Assembly: GCF_017876155.1 (NCBI RefSeq)
Contig: NZ_JAGINP010000018.1
Location: forward strand, 62,001 to 126,000
DNA from: Azospirillum rugosum
GTDB lineage: Bacteria > Pseudomonadota > Alphaproteobacteria > Azospirillales > Azospirillaceae
Reading direction: 5' to 3'
DNA length: 64,000 nucleotides
A program made the translations under genes and the position numbers. Positions 35,066 to 46,402 of this stretch are shown here, piece by piece (position 1 is the first letter of the stretch; the number at the start of each line of letters is the position of its first letter). Under the pieces are notes generated by a model that saw only the letters and a list, made by a program, of their open reading frames with translations, was not told the origin of the DNA and searched no databases.

Positions 35066-36112
35066 ATGGCAACGCAAGAAGCACGGCACGCCCGCGGCCA
35101 GGACCGCAGGCACCAGCCGCGCGGCTGGGATGACGGCAGACGAAGCAACAGCGGACAGGCGGGCGACGAGGGGCTGTCGCGCGCGCTGGGGTGGTTCAGC
35201 ATCGGCCTGGGGCTGGCGGAACTCACCGCGCCCAACGCCGTCGCGCGCCTGATCGGCATCCCGGAGGACGACTCGAACCGGCGCATGCTGCGCGCCTTCG
35301 GCATGCGCGAGCTTGCCAACGGCGTCGGCATTCTGGCGCAGCCGCGCGAATCCGGCTGGATGTGGGCGCGCGTCGGCGGCGACCTGATGGATTTGGCCTT
35401 CCTCGGCAACAACCTGCGTTCCCACGAGTCGCAGCCGAACCGGATCGCGGCGGCCGCGGCGGCCGTCGCCGGGGTGACCGCGCTCGACGTGCTGTGCGGC
35501 CAGCGCATGGCGCAGGACGGCGACAGCCAGTCCCACGGCGCCAACCGCCTGTGGAGCCGCCACATCGACGTCCGCCAGACCGTGGCGATCAACCGCAGCC
35601 CGGAGGAGATCTACACCTTCTGGCGCGACTTCCGGAACCTGCCGCGGTTCATGAGCCATCTGGAGCGGGTGGACGTCCAGGACGACCGCCGCTCCCACTG
35701 GGTTGCCAAGGCGCCCGCCGGGCGCACCGTCGAATGGGACGCCGAGGTGACCGAGGACCAGCCGAACCAGCGGCTCTGCTGGCGTTCGCTGGAGGGGGCC
35801 GACGTCGACAACAGCGGCGAGGTGCGCTTCGAACGCGCGCCGGGCGACCGCGGCACGATCCTGCGCGTGGATATGCGCTACACCCCGCCCGGCGGCATCG
35901 TCGGCGCCATCGGGGCGAAGCTGTTCGGCGAGGAGCCGCAGATGCAGGTGCGCGACGACCTGCGCCGCCTGAAGCAGGTGCTGGAGACGGGCGAGGTCAC
36001 GGTGGCCGAGGGCTCCATGGCCCTCACCCACCCGGCGCAAGCCTGGCCTTCTCACACCCAACCGGCCCTCACCCAACCGGCCCACACCCAAACGGCCAAC
36101 TCGGGCCGCTGA
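35066..36112 (+). CDS. SRPBCC-family protein with N-terminal hydrophobic region
   Basis: A 348-residue protein. Residues about 40-140 form a hydrophobic region (LSRALGWFSIGLGLAELTAP, AVAGVTALDVLC) of the type fused to cyclase/dehydrase-like proteins. Residues about 165-315 are an SRPBCC (START-like) domain, beginning VRQTVAINRSPEEIYTFWRDF. The C-terminus is a short Thr/Pro/His repeat (HTQPALTQPAHTQ). Ligand unknown. Start ATG 35066 has a GGAGG site. It lies 16 bases before the dehydrogenase gene, and a paralogous pair occurs at 62071-64000. Confidence 0.82.
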   Translation: MATQEARHARGQDRRHQPRGWDDGRRSNSGQAGDEGLSRALGWFSIGLGLAELTAPNAVARLIGIPEDDSNRRMLRAFGMRELANGVGILAQPRESGWMWARVGGDLMDLAFLGNNLRSHESQPNRIAAAAAAVAGVTALDVLCGQRMAQDGDSQSHGANRLWSRHIDVRQTVAINRSPEEIYTFWRDFRNLPRFMSHLERVDVQDDRRSHWVAKAPAGRTVEWDAEVTEDQPNQRLCWRSLEGADVDNSGEVRFERAPGDRGTILRVDMRYTPPGGIVGAIGAKLFGEEPQMQVRDDLRRLKQVLETGEVTVAEGSMALTHPAQAWPSHTQPALTQPAHTQTANSGR

Positions 36113-36128
36113 CAGGAGGATCACGGCC

Positions 36129-37298
<1,170 letters not shown>

Positions 37299-37311
37299 CA
37301 ACCAAGGAATT

Positions 37312-37375
37312 GAACCACAGAGGCACGGAGACACAGAGAATCATCAAACTCTGTGTCTCCGTGTCTCTGTGGTTC
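37312..37375. repeat. Dispersed palindrome, CCACAGAGACAC family (copy 2)
   Basis: Arms of 27 bases (37312-37338 and 37349-37375) with one mismatch and a ten-base loop, close to copy 1 in sequence. Located after the dehydrogenase stop, beside a classical terminator. Confidence 0.92.
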
Positions 37376-37388
37376 ATCCCCGACAAAC

Positions 37389-37427
37389 AAAAAGCCCCTC
37401 TTCCCACGCGGAGAAGAGGGGCTTTTT
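37389..37427. terminator. Bidirectional terminator between dehydrogenase and accC
   Basis: AAAAAGCCCCTCTTC (37389-37403) and GAAGAGGGGCTTTTT (37413-37427) are perfect complements with A- and T-tails, so the hairpin works on either strand. Confidence 0.9.
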
Positions 37428-37439
37428 GGTCAGAAAGAC

Positions 37440-38780
<1,341 letters not shown>

Positions 38781-38800
38781 CGCCAAGGGATGGTCCCCGC

Positions 38801-39247
38801 TCACTCGATGATCATCAGGACTTCGCCGAACTCCACCGGCTGGCCGTCGGAGATGAAGATCTCCGACACCGTGCCGCCGCGCGGAGCCTTGATCGGGTTC
38901 ATCACCTTCATCGCCTCGATGATGAGGACGGTCTGGCCGGCCTTTACCGTGTCGCCGACGCGCACGAAGGGGGCCGAGCCCGGTTCCGGCGCCGCGTAGG
39001 CGGTGCCGACCATCGGCGAGGTGACGGCGCCCGGATGGCTGGCCGGCTTGCCCGCCGGAGCGGCGGCGGCGATCGGGGCCGGGGCGGCCGCGACCGGAGC
39101 GTGCACGGCGACGGCCTGGGCGGCGGTCGGGCGGGTGACGCGGATGCGCTTCTCGCCCTCGGCAAACTCGATCTCGCTCAAGCCCGTCTCACGCAGGAGA
39201 TCCGCGAGCTTGCGGACCAGATCGCCGTCGATGTCGAAGCTTGCCAT
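38801..39247 (-). CDS. accB: Biotin carboxyl carrier protein of acetyl-CoA carboxylase
   Basis: A 148-residue carrier. Biotin is attached at Lys114 in IEAMKVMNPI. The N-terminal helical part is followed by an Ala/Pro-rich linker (about residues 45-75) and the C-terminal biotinyl domain. It lies 23 bases after aroQ and 20 bases before accC. Confidence 0.97.
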   Translation of the reverse strand: MASFDIDGDLVRKLADLLRETGLSEIEFAEGEKRIRVTRPTAAQAVAVHAPVAAAPAPIAAAAPAGKPASHPGAVTSPMVGTAYAAPEPGSAPFVRVGDTVKAGQTVLIIEAMKVMNPIKAPRGGTVSEIFISDGQPVEFGEVLMIIE

Positions 39248-39270
39248 GGTGTTCGTAATTCCCGTGTTCC

Positions 39271-39720
39271 TTAGTCGCGCTCGAGGATATTCGCCATGGC
39301 GTCCAGCGCCAGCAGATACCCGTGCGGGCCGAAGCCGCAGATCATCCCCTTGGCCACCGCGGAAATGTGCGAGTGGTGGCGGATGGCCTCACGCTTGTAG
39401 ATGTTGGAGAGATGCACCTCGACGATCGGCAGCTCGGACAGGATCAGCGCGTCCATGATGGCGACGGAGGTGTGGCTGTAGGCGCCGGCGTTGATGACGA
39501 TGCCGTCATGTTCCGTGCGCGCCTGCTGGATCCAGGAAACGAGTTCTCCCTCGTGGTTCGACTGCCGGAAATCGACGACCAGCGACAGCTGTTCGGCGCG
39601 TTCCTGGCAGGCGGCCTCCAGGTCGTCAAGCGTCATCGAGCCGTAGATGTGCGGTTCGCGCACACCCAGCATGTTCAGGTTCGGCCCGTTAAGGACCAGA
39701 ACGGACGCGTCGATGGCCAC
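39271..39720 (-). CDS. aroQ: Type II 3-dehydroquinate dehydratase
   Basis: Shikimate pathway enzyme converting 3-dehydroquinate to 3-dehydroshikimate. The 149-residue product shows the type II motifs LVLNGPNLNMLGVREPHIYG, QSNHEGELV, NAGAYSHTSVAI and EVHLSNIYKREAIRHHS. First gene of the aroQ-accB-accC operon, an order widespread in proteobacteria. Confidence 0.97.
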   Translation of the reverse strand: MAIDASVLVLNGPNLNMLGVREPHIYGSMTLDDLEAACQERAEQLSLVVDFRQSNHEGELVSWIQQARTEHDGIVINAGAYSHTSVAIMDALILSELPIVEVHLSNIYKREAIRHHSHISAVAKGMICGFGPHGYLLALDAMANILERD

Positions 39721-39755
39721 GGGCCACGCCCCTTTTCCAAGATCAAGACCGCGCG

Positions 39756-39783
39756 TTTATAGCACTTTGCGACGGACAGGCAA
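39756..39783 (-). promoter_or_regulatory. Candidate promoter of the aroQ-accB-accC operon
   Basis: On the minus strand TTGCCT (39778-39783) and TATAAA (39756-39761) are separated by 16 bases. The -10 is the best match in the area, about 35 bases before the aroQ start. Confidence 0.55.
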
Positions 39784-39882
39784 TGCCGATGGGCCGTCGT
39801 TCCGCCCGATTGCGGCGATTGTCCCCCTTCGACGCTGTCCGGAAGGCAAAAGTCGCCCCACCGGCACCCTCCCCGCCCCTCA

Positions 39883-40692
39883 TCACCGGCTGTGGCCGAG
39901 GTGGCGCTTGACGATCTCCTCGAAGGCGCCGGACTCCTTCAGCTTCTTCAGGCCGGAGTTGAAGGCGGCCATCACCGCCGGCGCCTCCGGGTTGGCGCGC
40001 GACAGGACCAGATGCTGCCCGACGCGGGCGTAGGGCTGGTCGGCGACGCGGATGTCGCGCTCCGCCACCACGTTGGCGACGGCGGCCTGGCCGGTGAACT
40101 CGTCGATGATGAAGGCGTCCACGCGGTCGGTCGCGACCATGCGCACGCAGGCCGGCAGGTCGGCCGGGCTTTCCCGGACCAGATCCCCGTTGGCGACCAT
40201 CGCGGTCAGTTCCGTCGGCAGCGCGTAGCCGACCGGCGCGCAGACCGAATGCCCCTTGAAGTCCTGGGGGGTGCGGAACTCCATCGGCGTCCGGGCGGAG
40301 AGGTAGACGAGTTGCCGCACCTCCATCAGCGGGTCGGAGAACAGCACCTCCGACTCCCGCTCCGGCGTGCGCACGTAAGGGAAGCTGCCCAGATACTTGC
40401 CGGCCACCACCCCGTCGTAGCCGCGTTTCCACGGCATGAAGCGGACCTCGTAGCCGAGGCCCACCGCCTTGAAGGCGCCCAGCACCACCTCGGTCAGCAT
40501 GCCCCCGTGGGGCAGGGTCTCGCCGGTGAAGGGGGCGAAGTCGTTGCCGGTGACGAGATCGAGGCCGGAATCGAGCAGAGCCGCGCGCGCCGGGCCGGCC
40601 GTCGCCACGAGCATCAGCGCCGCCAGGACCGCCCGCATCCCGCGCGTCCACCGGCCCCGAATCCGCCCGCCCAAGCTCTCCCGCGCCCGCAT
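39883..40692 (-). CDS. Periplasmic solute-binding protein (SBP_bac_3 type)
   Basis: A protein of up to 269 residues related to amino acid-binding components of ABC transporters: TGNDFAPFTGETLPHGGMLTEV near the N-terminus and the conserved DFKGHSVCAP and VDAFIIDEF segments. The signal peptide is around MRAVLAALMLVATAGPARAAL; an in-frame start at 40638 would begin exactly there. No permease or ATPase genes are adjacent, so it may be an orphan sensor-type binding protein. Ligand unknown. Confidence 0.85.
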   Translation of the reverse strand: MRARESLGGRIRGRWTRGMRAVLAALMLVATAGPARAALLDSGLDLVTGNDFAPFTGETLPHGGMLTEVVLGAFKAVGLGYEVRFMPWKRGYDGVVAGKYLGSFPYVRTPERESEVLFSDPLMEVRQLVYLSARTPMEFRTPQDFKGHSVCAPVGYALPTELTAMVANGDLVRESPADLPACVRMVATDRVDAFIIDEFTGQAAVANVVAERDIRVADQPYARVGQHLVLSRANPEAPAVMAAFNSGLKKLKESGAFEEIVKRHLGHSR

Positions 40693-40886
40693 CCCCTGTT
40701 GCCCCCGCCCCCGCCTGCCGTCCCCGCGCCCATTCAGTCCACGCCGTGTAACGCCCGCGACGTGTAGCGAGGCAGCCCCGGCCTGTAAAGCGGTTTCACC
40801 TTGGCGTCACTTGCGACACCGGCCGTTTCCCTTCGCGTACCGATAATAAAGGGCGCCTAATCTCACCCAAATCCTTGCGGACCGTC

Positions 40887-42368
40887 TCACTCCGCCGCGG
40901 CCGCGGCCTTCTCCGCCGCCTTCATCCGCTTGCCGGCGGGGTCGGTATAGATGTCGTTGATCCGCTGCACATGCTCGGCCACCGCCTCGCGGATGCCGAA
41001 GATCCGCTTTTCCGCGCCGGCGCCCCAGCCCGCCGGACGCTTGCGGAAGATCGAACGGAAGAAGCGGGTGTTGCGCAGGAATCCCGCGCGCAGGTTCAGG
41101 TCGACGTCGCCGAACCGCTCCGGCAGGGTGCGGGCGACGCGGCGTGCGGCGAAGGCGCGCAGCCAGAGATGACCGGCGGCGAACAGCCCGCCGACCAGCA
41201 GCGCCGCGACCATTCCGCGCACCGGCAGGCCGGCGGCCCAGGCCGGCCGCGCCTCGCCCAGCCAGGACAGGAAGGCCGGCACCGTGTCCGACCCGACGAG
41301 GCTGGCGATTCCGCCGAACAGCGCGACCAGCAGGACCGTCCACACCGCGTCGCCGATCAGCACCAGCTTGCGCCAGCGCTTCAGCGCGGCGGTCAGCTGC
41401 GGCACCACCTCGCCGCGCAGCTCCTTCACCAGGCTGTCGATCATGCCGACGATGCGGTAAGCGCGGGCGACCTCCACCTCGTTGATGCGCTCCTGGATTT
41501 CCGCGAGGTCGGAGTCGCGCCGCGCCTCGTAGCGGGCGCGCACGGCCTCGTCCTCGATGGCGACGGCCGACTTGCCGTCGTAGATCGCGTAGAAGCGGCC
41601 GGACACCAGCCCGGCCTGCGCGATGGCCCGCTGCCACGCGCCGAACACGGCCTCCAGGTTGTCTTCCTTAGCCGTGGTGTCGATCTGGTTCAGGATGTAG
41701 CAGACCTTGCGCGCGTCGGCGCGGTCCACCGTCTTGGCCACCAGATGCTTCAGCGTGTCCTGCATCGCGCCGGGTTCCGGGTGGCGACCGTCGAAGAAGA
41801 CCAGCACGAGGTCCGACAGCTCGACGATGTGGTCGACCAGCCGCAGGACGGAGCGGCGCTGGTCGTCGGCGTCGAAGCCCGGCGAGTCGATGAAGATCTT
41901 GCCGCGCGCCCGTTCGCCGGACAGCGTCTTCAGCTGCAGATAGTTGTCGATGCGCTTTCCCTCCCCGGCCGCGACCTTCTCGATCTCGTCGGCGATGCGG
42001 TAGAAGGGAAAACGCGGGTCGGCGTTGAGCGCGGTGCCGGGCAGCGCCTCGCGCCGCGTCTCCGGCCCGTGGCAGATGACCGTGAACTTGTCGTCCACCG
42101 CCTGGTTGCCGGTGTTCTGCAGCGGCGCGCCGAGGTAGCCGTTCAGGAAGGTCGACTTGCCGGCCGAGAAGGTGCCGAGCACCGCGATCATCGGCCACCA
42201 GGGAATGCGCGTGGTCAGGGATTCGTGCCGGCCCAGCACGCCCAGCCCGGCCAGCAGCCGGTCGAACTTGCGGAAGGTCGGGATGACCGGAAGAAGGTTC
42301 GGGTTCTCCGCGCGGAGGTGCGCGTCCAGGGCCGCGAGGCGCTGCTGGAGGGCTTGCCTGGGGGTCAT
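40887..42368 (-). CDS. Dynamin-like GTPase with C-terminal membrane hairpin
   Basis: A 493-residue large GTPase. Motifs: G1 LGTFSAGKSTFLN, G3 DSPGFD, G4 NQID. Two hydrophobic segments late in the protein (LIGDAVWTVLLVALFGGIASLVG and GMVAALLVGGLFAAGHLWL) fit a membrane-inserting hairpin flanked by helical stalk. Bacterial dynamin-like proteins remodel or protect membranes; which applies here is unknown. Start ATG 42368; a longer frame lacks support. No partner dynamin gene is adjacent. Confidence 0.82.
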   Translation of the reverse strand: MTPRQALQQRLAALDAHLRAENPNLLPVIPTFRKFDRLLAGLGVLGRHESLTTRIPWWPMIAVLGTFSAGKSTFLNGYLGAPLQNTGNQAVDDKFTVICHGPETRREALPGTALNADPRFPFYRIADEIEKVAAGEGKRIDNYLQLKTLSGERARGKIFIDSPGFDADDQRRSVLRLVDHIVELSDLVLVFFDGRHPEPGAMQDTLKHLVAKTVDRADARKVCYILNQIDTTAKEDNLEAVFGAWQRAIAQAGLVSGRFYAIYDGKSAVAIEDEAVRARYEARRDSDLAEIQERINEVEVARAYRIVGMIDSLVKELRGEVVPQLTAALKRWRKLVLIGDAVWTVLLVALFGGIASLVGSDTVPAFLSWLGEARPAWAAGLPVRGMVAALLVGGLFAAGHLWLRAFAARRVARTLPERFGDVDLNLRAGFLRNTRFFRSIFRKRPAGWGAGAEKRIFGIREAVAEHVQRINDIYTDPAGKRMKAAEKAAAAAE

Positions 42369-42580
42369 GGCCGGCGGGTTCCCGTATGCTGTGAAGACAA
42401 GAGTGCGACGACAAGGTTGTGTCAGGCGCCACTCTCTAGCACGACCCGCCGGGGCGGAGGGGAATGAAATCGGCGTGACGGTTCTACGCCGCGGGCGCGC
42501 GAACCCGCCCGGACGGCGACGTCCTGTGACTTTGGAGGGACCGCCGGACGAAAAGGCCGGCCGCACGCGTTGTCCCCCGC

Positions 42581-43171
42581 ATGGTGCGCGACGACGACCC
42601 GGACCCTTCCCCCACGCCCGACTCCGTCCGCCTGACGGCGGACGAGCTGGCCTTCCTGCTCGGCGATCCCGCGGCGCAGACGCGCCGGGCGGAGCGCAAC
42701 GCCCGCGCCAACCGCGTCCGGACGGAACGGCGGCACGCCGACCCGTCCTACGCGGAGCGGCTGCGCACCGACGAGCGCGAGCGCCAGCGCCGGCGGCGCG
42801 CCAAGGCGGCCATCGGCCAGCCGGAGCGGGATCCGAGCCCGCCCGCCCCCCTGCCCGCCCTGACGACGGAGGAGGCGCGCGCCCGCCTGACGGCTTTCCT
42901 GGAGCAGGCCGGCACGCCGCAGGCCGCGCAGCTGCGCGGCCGGGCGGAGGCGCTGGACCGCTACGTCGAAGGCTTCGTCGTCTACCGCGCCCTGGCCGCG
43001 AGCGGAGAGCGCCCGACCCGCGGCGCGCTGGCCGCCGCCCTGAAGGCGCAGTACGGCCGGTCCCTCACCCCGTCGCAAATACAGAATTTGCGTGACCGGA
43101 TCGAAGGATTCGCCAAGCCCGGCGGCCCCTGGCACCCACGCTTCCAGCCCCCGTCCGACAGCGGCGGGTGA
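42581..43171 (+). CDS. Hypothetical protein with charged N-terminal region
   Basis: A 196-residue protein with no signal peptide and no recognised domain. Residues 1-90 are highly charged and Arg-rich (RRRRAK near 67-72); the C-terminal half (TTEEARARLTAFLEQAGT through LTPSQIQNLRDRIEGF) looks like a helical, possibly DNA- or partner-binding domain. The opposite-strand frame is an Arg/Gly-rich shadow, so I prefer this strand. The ribosome site is weak. Confidence 0.55.
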   Translation: MVRDDDPDPSPTPDSVRLTADELAFLLGDPAAQTRRAERNARANRVRTERRHADPSYAERLRTDERERQRRRRAKAAIGQPERDPSPPAPLPALTTEEARARLTAFLEQAGTPQAAQLRGRAEALDRYVEGFVVYRALAASGERPTRGALAAALKAQYGRSLTPSQIQNLRDRIEGFAKPGGPWHPRFQPPSDSGG

Positions 43172-43233
43172 GGCCCGATACAGTGCGTCACGCAGCCGCC
43201 GCGAATCCGCCCTGTTACGGTCCTGAAACGTCG

Positions 43234-43249
43234 TTAATACGGCGTTAAC
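43234..43249. promoter_or_regulatory. CtrA box 1 (TTAA-N7-TTAAC)
   Basis: TTAATACGGCGTTAAC matches the full CtrA consensus of alphaproteobacteria. It lies in the gap between two converging genes, so its target is unclear. Confidence 0.55.
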
Positions 43250-43256
43250 CAGTTCC

Positions 43257-43272
43257 TTAACGAGCCGTTAAG
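43257..43272. promoter_or_regulatory. CtrA box 2 (TTAA-N7-TTAA)
   Basis: TTAACGAGCCGTTAAG, second half-site pair seven bases after box 1. On the minus strand it reads CTTAACGGCTCGTTAA. Two full boxes in tandem are unlikely by chance in this GC-rich DNA. Confidence 0.5.
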
Positions 43273-43362
43273 CCCGACAAGGCCGGTCGGACATCGCCAT
43301 CAGGGCTGGAAAGCGCTGCGTGACAGGCTGTATCAGCCACGGCCAGTATCCCCGCTCCTGGG

Positions 43363-43701
43363 TCAGAGGCCGATCAGCACCGCCAGCTTGGCCCGGACAT
43401 CCTCCAAGGTCGACGCCGGCACCGCGGCGCCCACGGGAATGACGGGCCGGGCCAAGGTGTCGATGCTGCGCACGTGGCTCGTGAGGATCTCGCCGGACAG
43501 AGGAAGCCCGTCCGGCAGTACGACGCTCGTCCCGAAGGGGCGGATCCGGGAGGTGATCGGGCAGACGATGGCAAAGCCCGAGGCCTGCCAGAAGGCGACC
43601 GGCGACAGGACCAGCGCCGGCCGGCGGCCGCCTTGCTCCCGCCCGGTGCGCGGGTCGAAATCGGTCCAGATCAGGTCGCCGGCGTCCGGCTCGTAGGTCA
43701 T
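43363..43701 (-). CDS. mazF: MazF/PemK-family endoribonuclease toxin
   Basis: Sequence-specific mRNA interferase, 112 residues. Family landmarks are GDLIWTDFDPRTGREQGGRRPALVLSP and the VVLPDGLPLSGEILTSHVRSID core with a conserved Thr/Arg active-site environment. The start overlaps the antitoxin stop (ATGA), the usual coupling in mazEF pairs. The adjacent CtrA boxes lie downstream of it. Confidence 0.9.
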   Translation of the reverse strand: MTYEPDAGDLIWTDFDPRTGREQGGRRPALVLSPVAFWQASGFAIVCPITSRIRPFGTSVVLPDGLPLSGEILTSHVRSIDTLARPVIPVGAAVPASTLEDVRAKLAVLIGL

Positions 43702-43943
43702 TCCGGCACGTCCTCGCGGCCGGCGTCCGGCCCCCAGTCGAAGGCGTCGCGCATGGTGTCCGGCGTCATCCCCGCCAGAAGTTCGGCAAGCGCGTAGCGC
43801 GGGCGGGCCACGGAAATGACGATGCGGTCGCCCTCCGCCTCCACGTCGACCCGGCTGCCGTCGGACAACCCGACGCGCCCGGCGATGTCCTTCGGGATGC
43901 GCAGGCCGAGGCTGTTGCCCCAACGCGAAATCTGAACTTGCAC
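43698..43943 (-). CDS. mazE: MazE-like antitoxin (AbrB/SpoVT fold)
   Basis: An 81-residue antitoxin. The N-terminal AbrB-type DNA-binding domain is clear: VQISRWGNSLGLRIPKDIAGRVGL. The C-terminal tail (AELLAGMTPDTMRDAFDWG) would wrap MazF. GTG start at 43943 with GGAGG six bases upstream. It normally represses its own operon, and a palindrome just upstream could be the operator. Confidence 0.9.
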   Translation of the reverse strand: MQVQISRWGNSLGLRIPKDIAGRVGLSDGSRVDVEAEGDRIVISVARPRYALAELLAGMTPDTMRDAFDWGPDAGREDVPE

Positions 43944-43953
43944 GGCAGCCTCC

Positions 43954-43972
43954 GGATATCCGATGTATATCC
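43954..43972 (-). promoter_or_regulatory. Candidate mazEF operator
   Basis: Perfect inverted repeat GGATAT-N7-ATATCC, ending 11 bases before the mazE start codon. AbrB-type antitoxins bind such dyads over their own promoter. Confidence 0.55.
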
Positions 43973-44011
43973 TAACTGGTCGTTCGTCCGGTGAAAAGGA
44001 AGGGCTGCCGG

Positions 44012-46402
44012 TCAGAACTCCTTCCAGTCGTCCTCGTCCGCGGCGGCGCGCTGGAGCGCTGCACCGGCGGAACGGCGGGCCGGAGACGTGTGGACCGGCG
44101 GGCGGGTCGGCGCAATGGCGCGGCGCAGCGTCGGCGTGGCCGGAGCCGGCGCGGCCTCCACCGCCACCGTGTCCAACTTGAAGAAGCCGACCAGCGCGCG
44201 CAGGTCGCCCGCCTGGCTGGCGAGCGACTGGGCGGCGGCGGTGGTCTCTTCCACCAGCGCGGCGTTCTTCTGGGTCATCTCGTCCATCTGCGAGACGGTG
44301 GCGTTGATCTCGTCCAGCGCGGAGGCCTGCTCGGAGGAGGCCGCGGCCATCTCGGCGATCAGGCCGGCGACCTGCTGCACGCCCGACACGATGCCGCCCA
44401 GCGCGTCGCCGGCCTTCTTCACCAGGTCGACGCCGTCGCGCACCTGGCTGTCGCTGTCCAGGATCAGGCTTTTGATCTCCTTGGACGCCTGGGCGGAGCG
44501 CTGGGCGAGGTTGCGCACCTCCTGCGCCACCACCGCGAAGCCGCGGCCCGCGTCGCCGGCCCGCGCCGCCTCCACCGCCGCGTTCAGCGCCAGCAGGTTG
44601 GTCTGGAAGGCGATCTCGTCGATCACCCCGATGATGTCGGTGATCTTGCGGCTGGCGTCCTCGATCCGCCGCATCGCCTCGATCGCCGACCCCGCCACGG
44701 CGCCGCCCGACTCGGCGGAGTTGCGCGCTTCCGACGCCACGCTGTTGGCGCGCTGGGCGTTGTCGGCGTTGGAGCGCACGGTGGCGCCCAGCTCCTCCAT
44801 GCTCGCCGCCGTCTCCTCCAGCGAGGAGGCCTGCTGCTCCGTCCGCTCGGCGAGGTCGCTGGAGCCCATGGACACCTCGGACGCGGCAGCGGAGATCGCC
44901 GCGGTGGCGCGCAGGATCTGGCCGACGATCTCCGACAGCTTGGCGGAGGTGGCGTTGACGTCGGTCTTCAGGGTCTGGAAGGCGCCCTGGTAGTCGCGCT
45001 CGACGCGCTTGTTGAGGTCGCCCTGGGCGAGCGCGCTGAGCACGGCGCCGAGGTCGGCGATGACCGCCTCCACCGTGTCGGTCAGGCGGTTGATGCCCTG
45101 CGACATGGTCTTGTAGAAGCCGTCCTTGCCGGCGAGGTCGAGCCGGCGCGACAGGTCGCCCTTGGACACGCCGTCGATCAGCTGGGCGATCTCCTCGCCG
45201 ATGGCCTGCTCGCGGGCCCGCTTGGCCTCCTCCTCGCGGCGCTCCTGCTCCAGCCGGGCGCGCTCGGCCTCGTCCATCGCCTTCTTCTCGATGGCGTTCT
45301 CCTTGAACACCTGCACCGCCTGCGCCATCCGCCCGATCTCGTCGCGGTCGGCCAGCGCCGGGATCGTCACCCCCAGGTCGCCGCCGGCCAGCGCCGTCAT
45401 CGTCCCGGTCATCGCCGTGACCGGCTTCACGATCGACCGCGCCACCGCCCAGGCCAGCAGCAGCCCGAACAGGAAGGCGCCGCCGGCAATGGAAAGGTTG
45501 GCGGAGAAGGTGCGCTCCAGGCTCTCCTCCGCATCGGCCAGAACCGCCTCGCGGTCCTTCGTCTCGCTCGCCACCGTGCGGTCGGTCATCTCGGCGAACT
45601 CCGCGCCGCGGGCCGCCATGGAGTCGATCAGCCGGGCGCCCTCGGTCATCGCGGTGGCCGTGTCGCGGAAGATCTGCACGTAACGGTCGGACAGCTGGTC
45701 GGCGTCCTGGGCCATGCGCTTGCGCGCCGGGTTGGCGAGCCGGTCGCCCAGCTTGCGGATCACGCCGTTGAAGGCGTCGTTGCGGGCCGACACCTCGGCG
45801 GCGGCCTTCTCGCTGGGGCTGGTGAAGAAGCGCGAGGCGGCCAGGCGGGCCAGCAGCAGCCGCTCCTGCGCTTGGCCCGCGAGCGCCGCGGCCTCCATGT
45901 CGCCGTCCGCCATCAGGCCGGCGGCCAGCTGCGACATCACGTCGCGGGCCTTTTCGCCCGCCGGGACGAGCTGGTCGTCGTACAGCCGGTCGCGCCGCTG
46001 CCGCAGTTCGACCAGCTTGCCGAAGTCGGCGACGTAGCCGTCGAACAGCTGGGCCATCCGCTCCAGCGCCGCGCGCCGTTCGCCGACAGCACCCTCCAGC
46101 GCGGCGCGGAGCTGCCTGGACAGGCCGGACTGCACCTTGCGGACCTGCTCCGCCACGGCCATGTCGCCGGAATTGTTGAAGTTCACGACCAGCCGGCGCA
46201 TCTGCGCGACGTTGCCGTCGATGTCGGAGATTTGCAGCGAGTGGCTGCTCACCGTGGCGTAGGAGCGGAACGCGTCACGCACGGTGCCGAGCCCCGCCAC
46301 GCCCACGGCGACGACCACCGCAAGCAGGACCAACACAACGGCGAACCCGAAGTAAATGCGGGTTCCGACCTTATAGCGCCCCGCGAGACTGCCTTCCTGC
46401 AT
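44012..46402 (-). CDS. Transmembrane methyl-accepting chemotaxis protein with two HAMP-like units
   Basis: A 796-residue chemoreceptor. Membrane segments at about residues 17-40 (FGFAVVLVLLAVVVAVGVAG) and near 340 (GGAFLFGLLLAWAVA) flank a long helical periplasmic domain with no known ligand pocket. A HAMP follows, then a second HAMP-like repeat (SKGDLSRRLDLAGKDGFY, LAQGDLNKRVERD), then the signalling coiled coil with VVAQEVRNLAQRSAQASKEI. The last five residues are DWKEF, matching the x-W-x-x-F tether for CheR/CheB. Start ATG 46402. Confidence 0.93.
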   Translation of the reverse strand: MQEGSLAGRYKVGTRIYFGFAVVLVLLAVVVAVGVAGLGTVRDAFRSYATVSSHSLQISDIDGNVAQMRRLVVNFNNSGDMAVAEQVRKVQSGLSRQLRAALEGAVGERRAALERMAQLFDGYVADFGKLVELRQRRDRLYDDQLVPAGEKARDVMSQLAAGLMADGDMEAAALAGQAQERLLLARLAASRFFTSPSEKAAAEVSARNDAFNGVIRKLGDRLANPARKRMAQDADQLSDRYVQIFRDTATAMTEGARLIDSMAARGAEFAEMTDRTVASETKDREAVLADAEESLERTFSANLSIAGGAFLFGLLLAWAVARSIVKPVTAMTGTMTALAGGDLGVTIPALADRDEIGRMAQAVQVFKENAIEKKAMDEAERARLEQERREEEAKRAREQAIGEEIAQLIDGVSKGDLSRRLDLAGKDGFYKTMSQGINRLTDTVEAVIADLGAVLSALAQGDLNKRVERDYQGAFQTLKTDVNATSAKLSEIVGQILRATAAISAAASEVSMGSSDLAERTEQQASSLEETAASMEELGATVRSNADNAQRANSVASEARNSAESGGAVAGSAIEAMRRIEDASRKITDIIGVIDEIAFQTNLLALNAAVEAARAGDAGRGFAVVAQEVRNLAQRSAQASKEIKSLILDSDSQVRDGVDLVKKAGDALGGIVSGVQQVAGLIAEMAAASSEQASALDEINATVSQMDEMTQKNAALVEETTAAAQSLASQAGDLRALVGFFKLDTVAVEAAPAPATPTLRRAIAPTRPPVHTSPARRSAGAALQRAAADEDDWKEF

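Noticed and set aside
42422..43135. Minus-strand frame opposite the 196-residue hypothetical gene
   Set aside because: It would put the CtrA boxes in a promoter position, but its product is Arg/Gly/Ala-rich and shadow-like; the plus-strand product looks more protein-like.
43363..43943. mazEF as a sign of a mobile island
   Set aside because: No integrase, repeats or composition shift was seen; chromosomal mazEF pairs are common.
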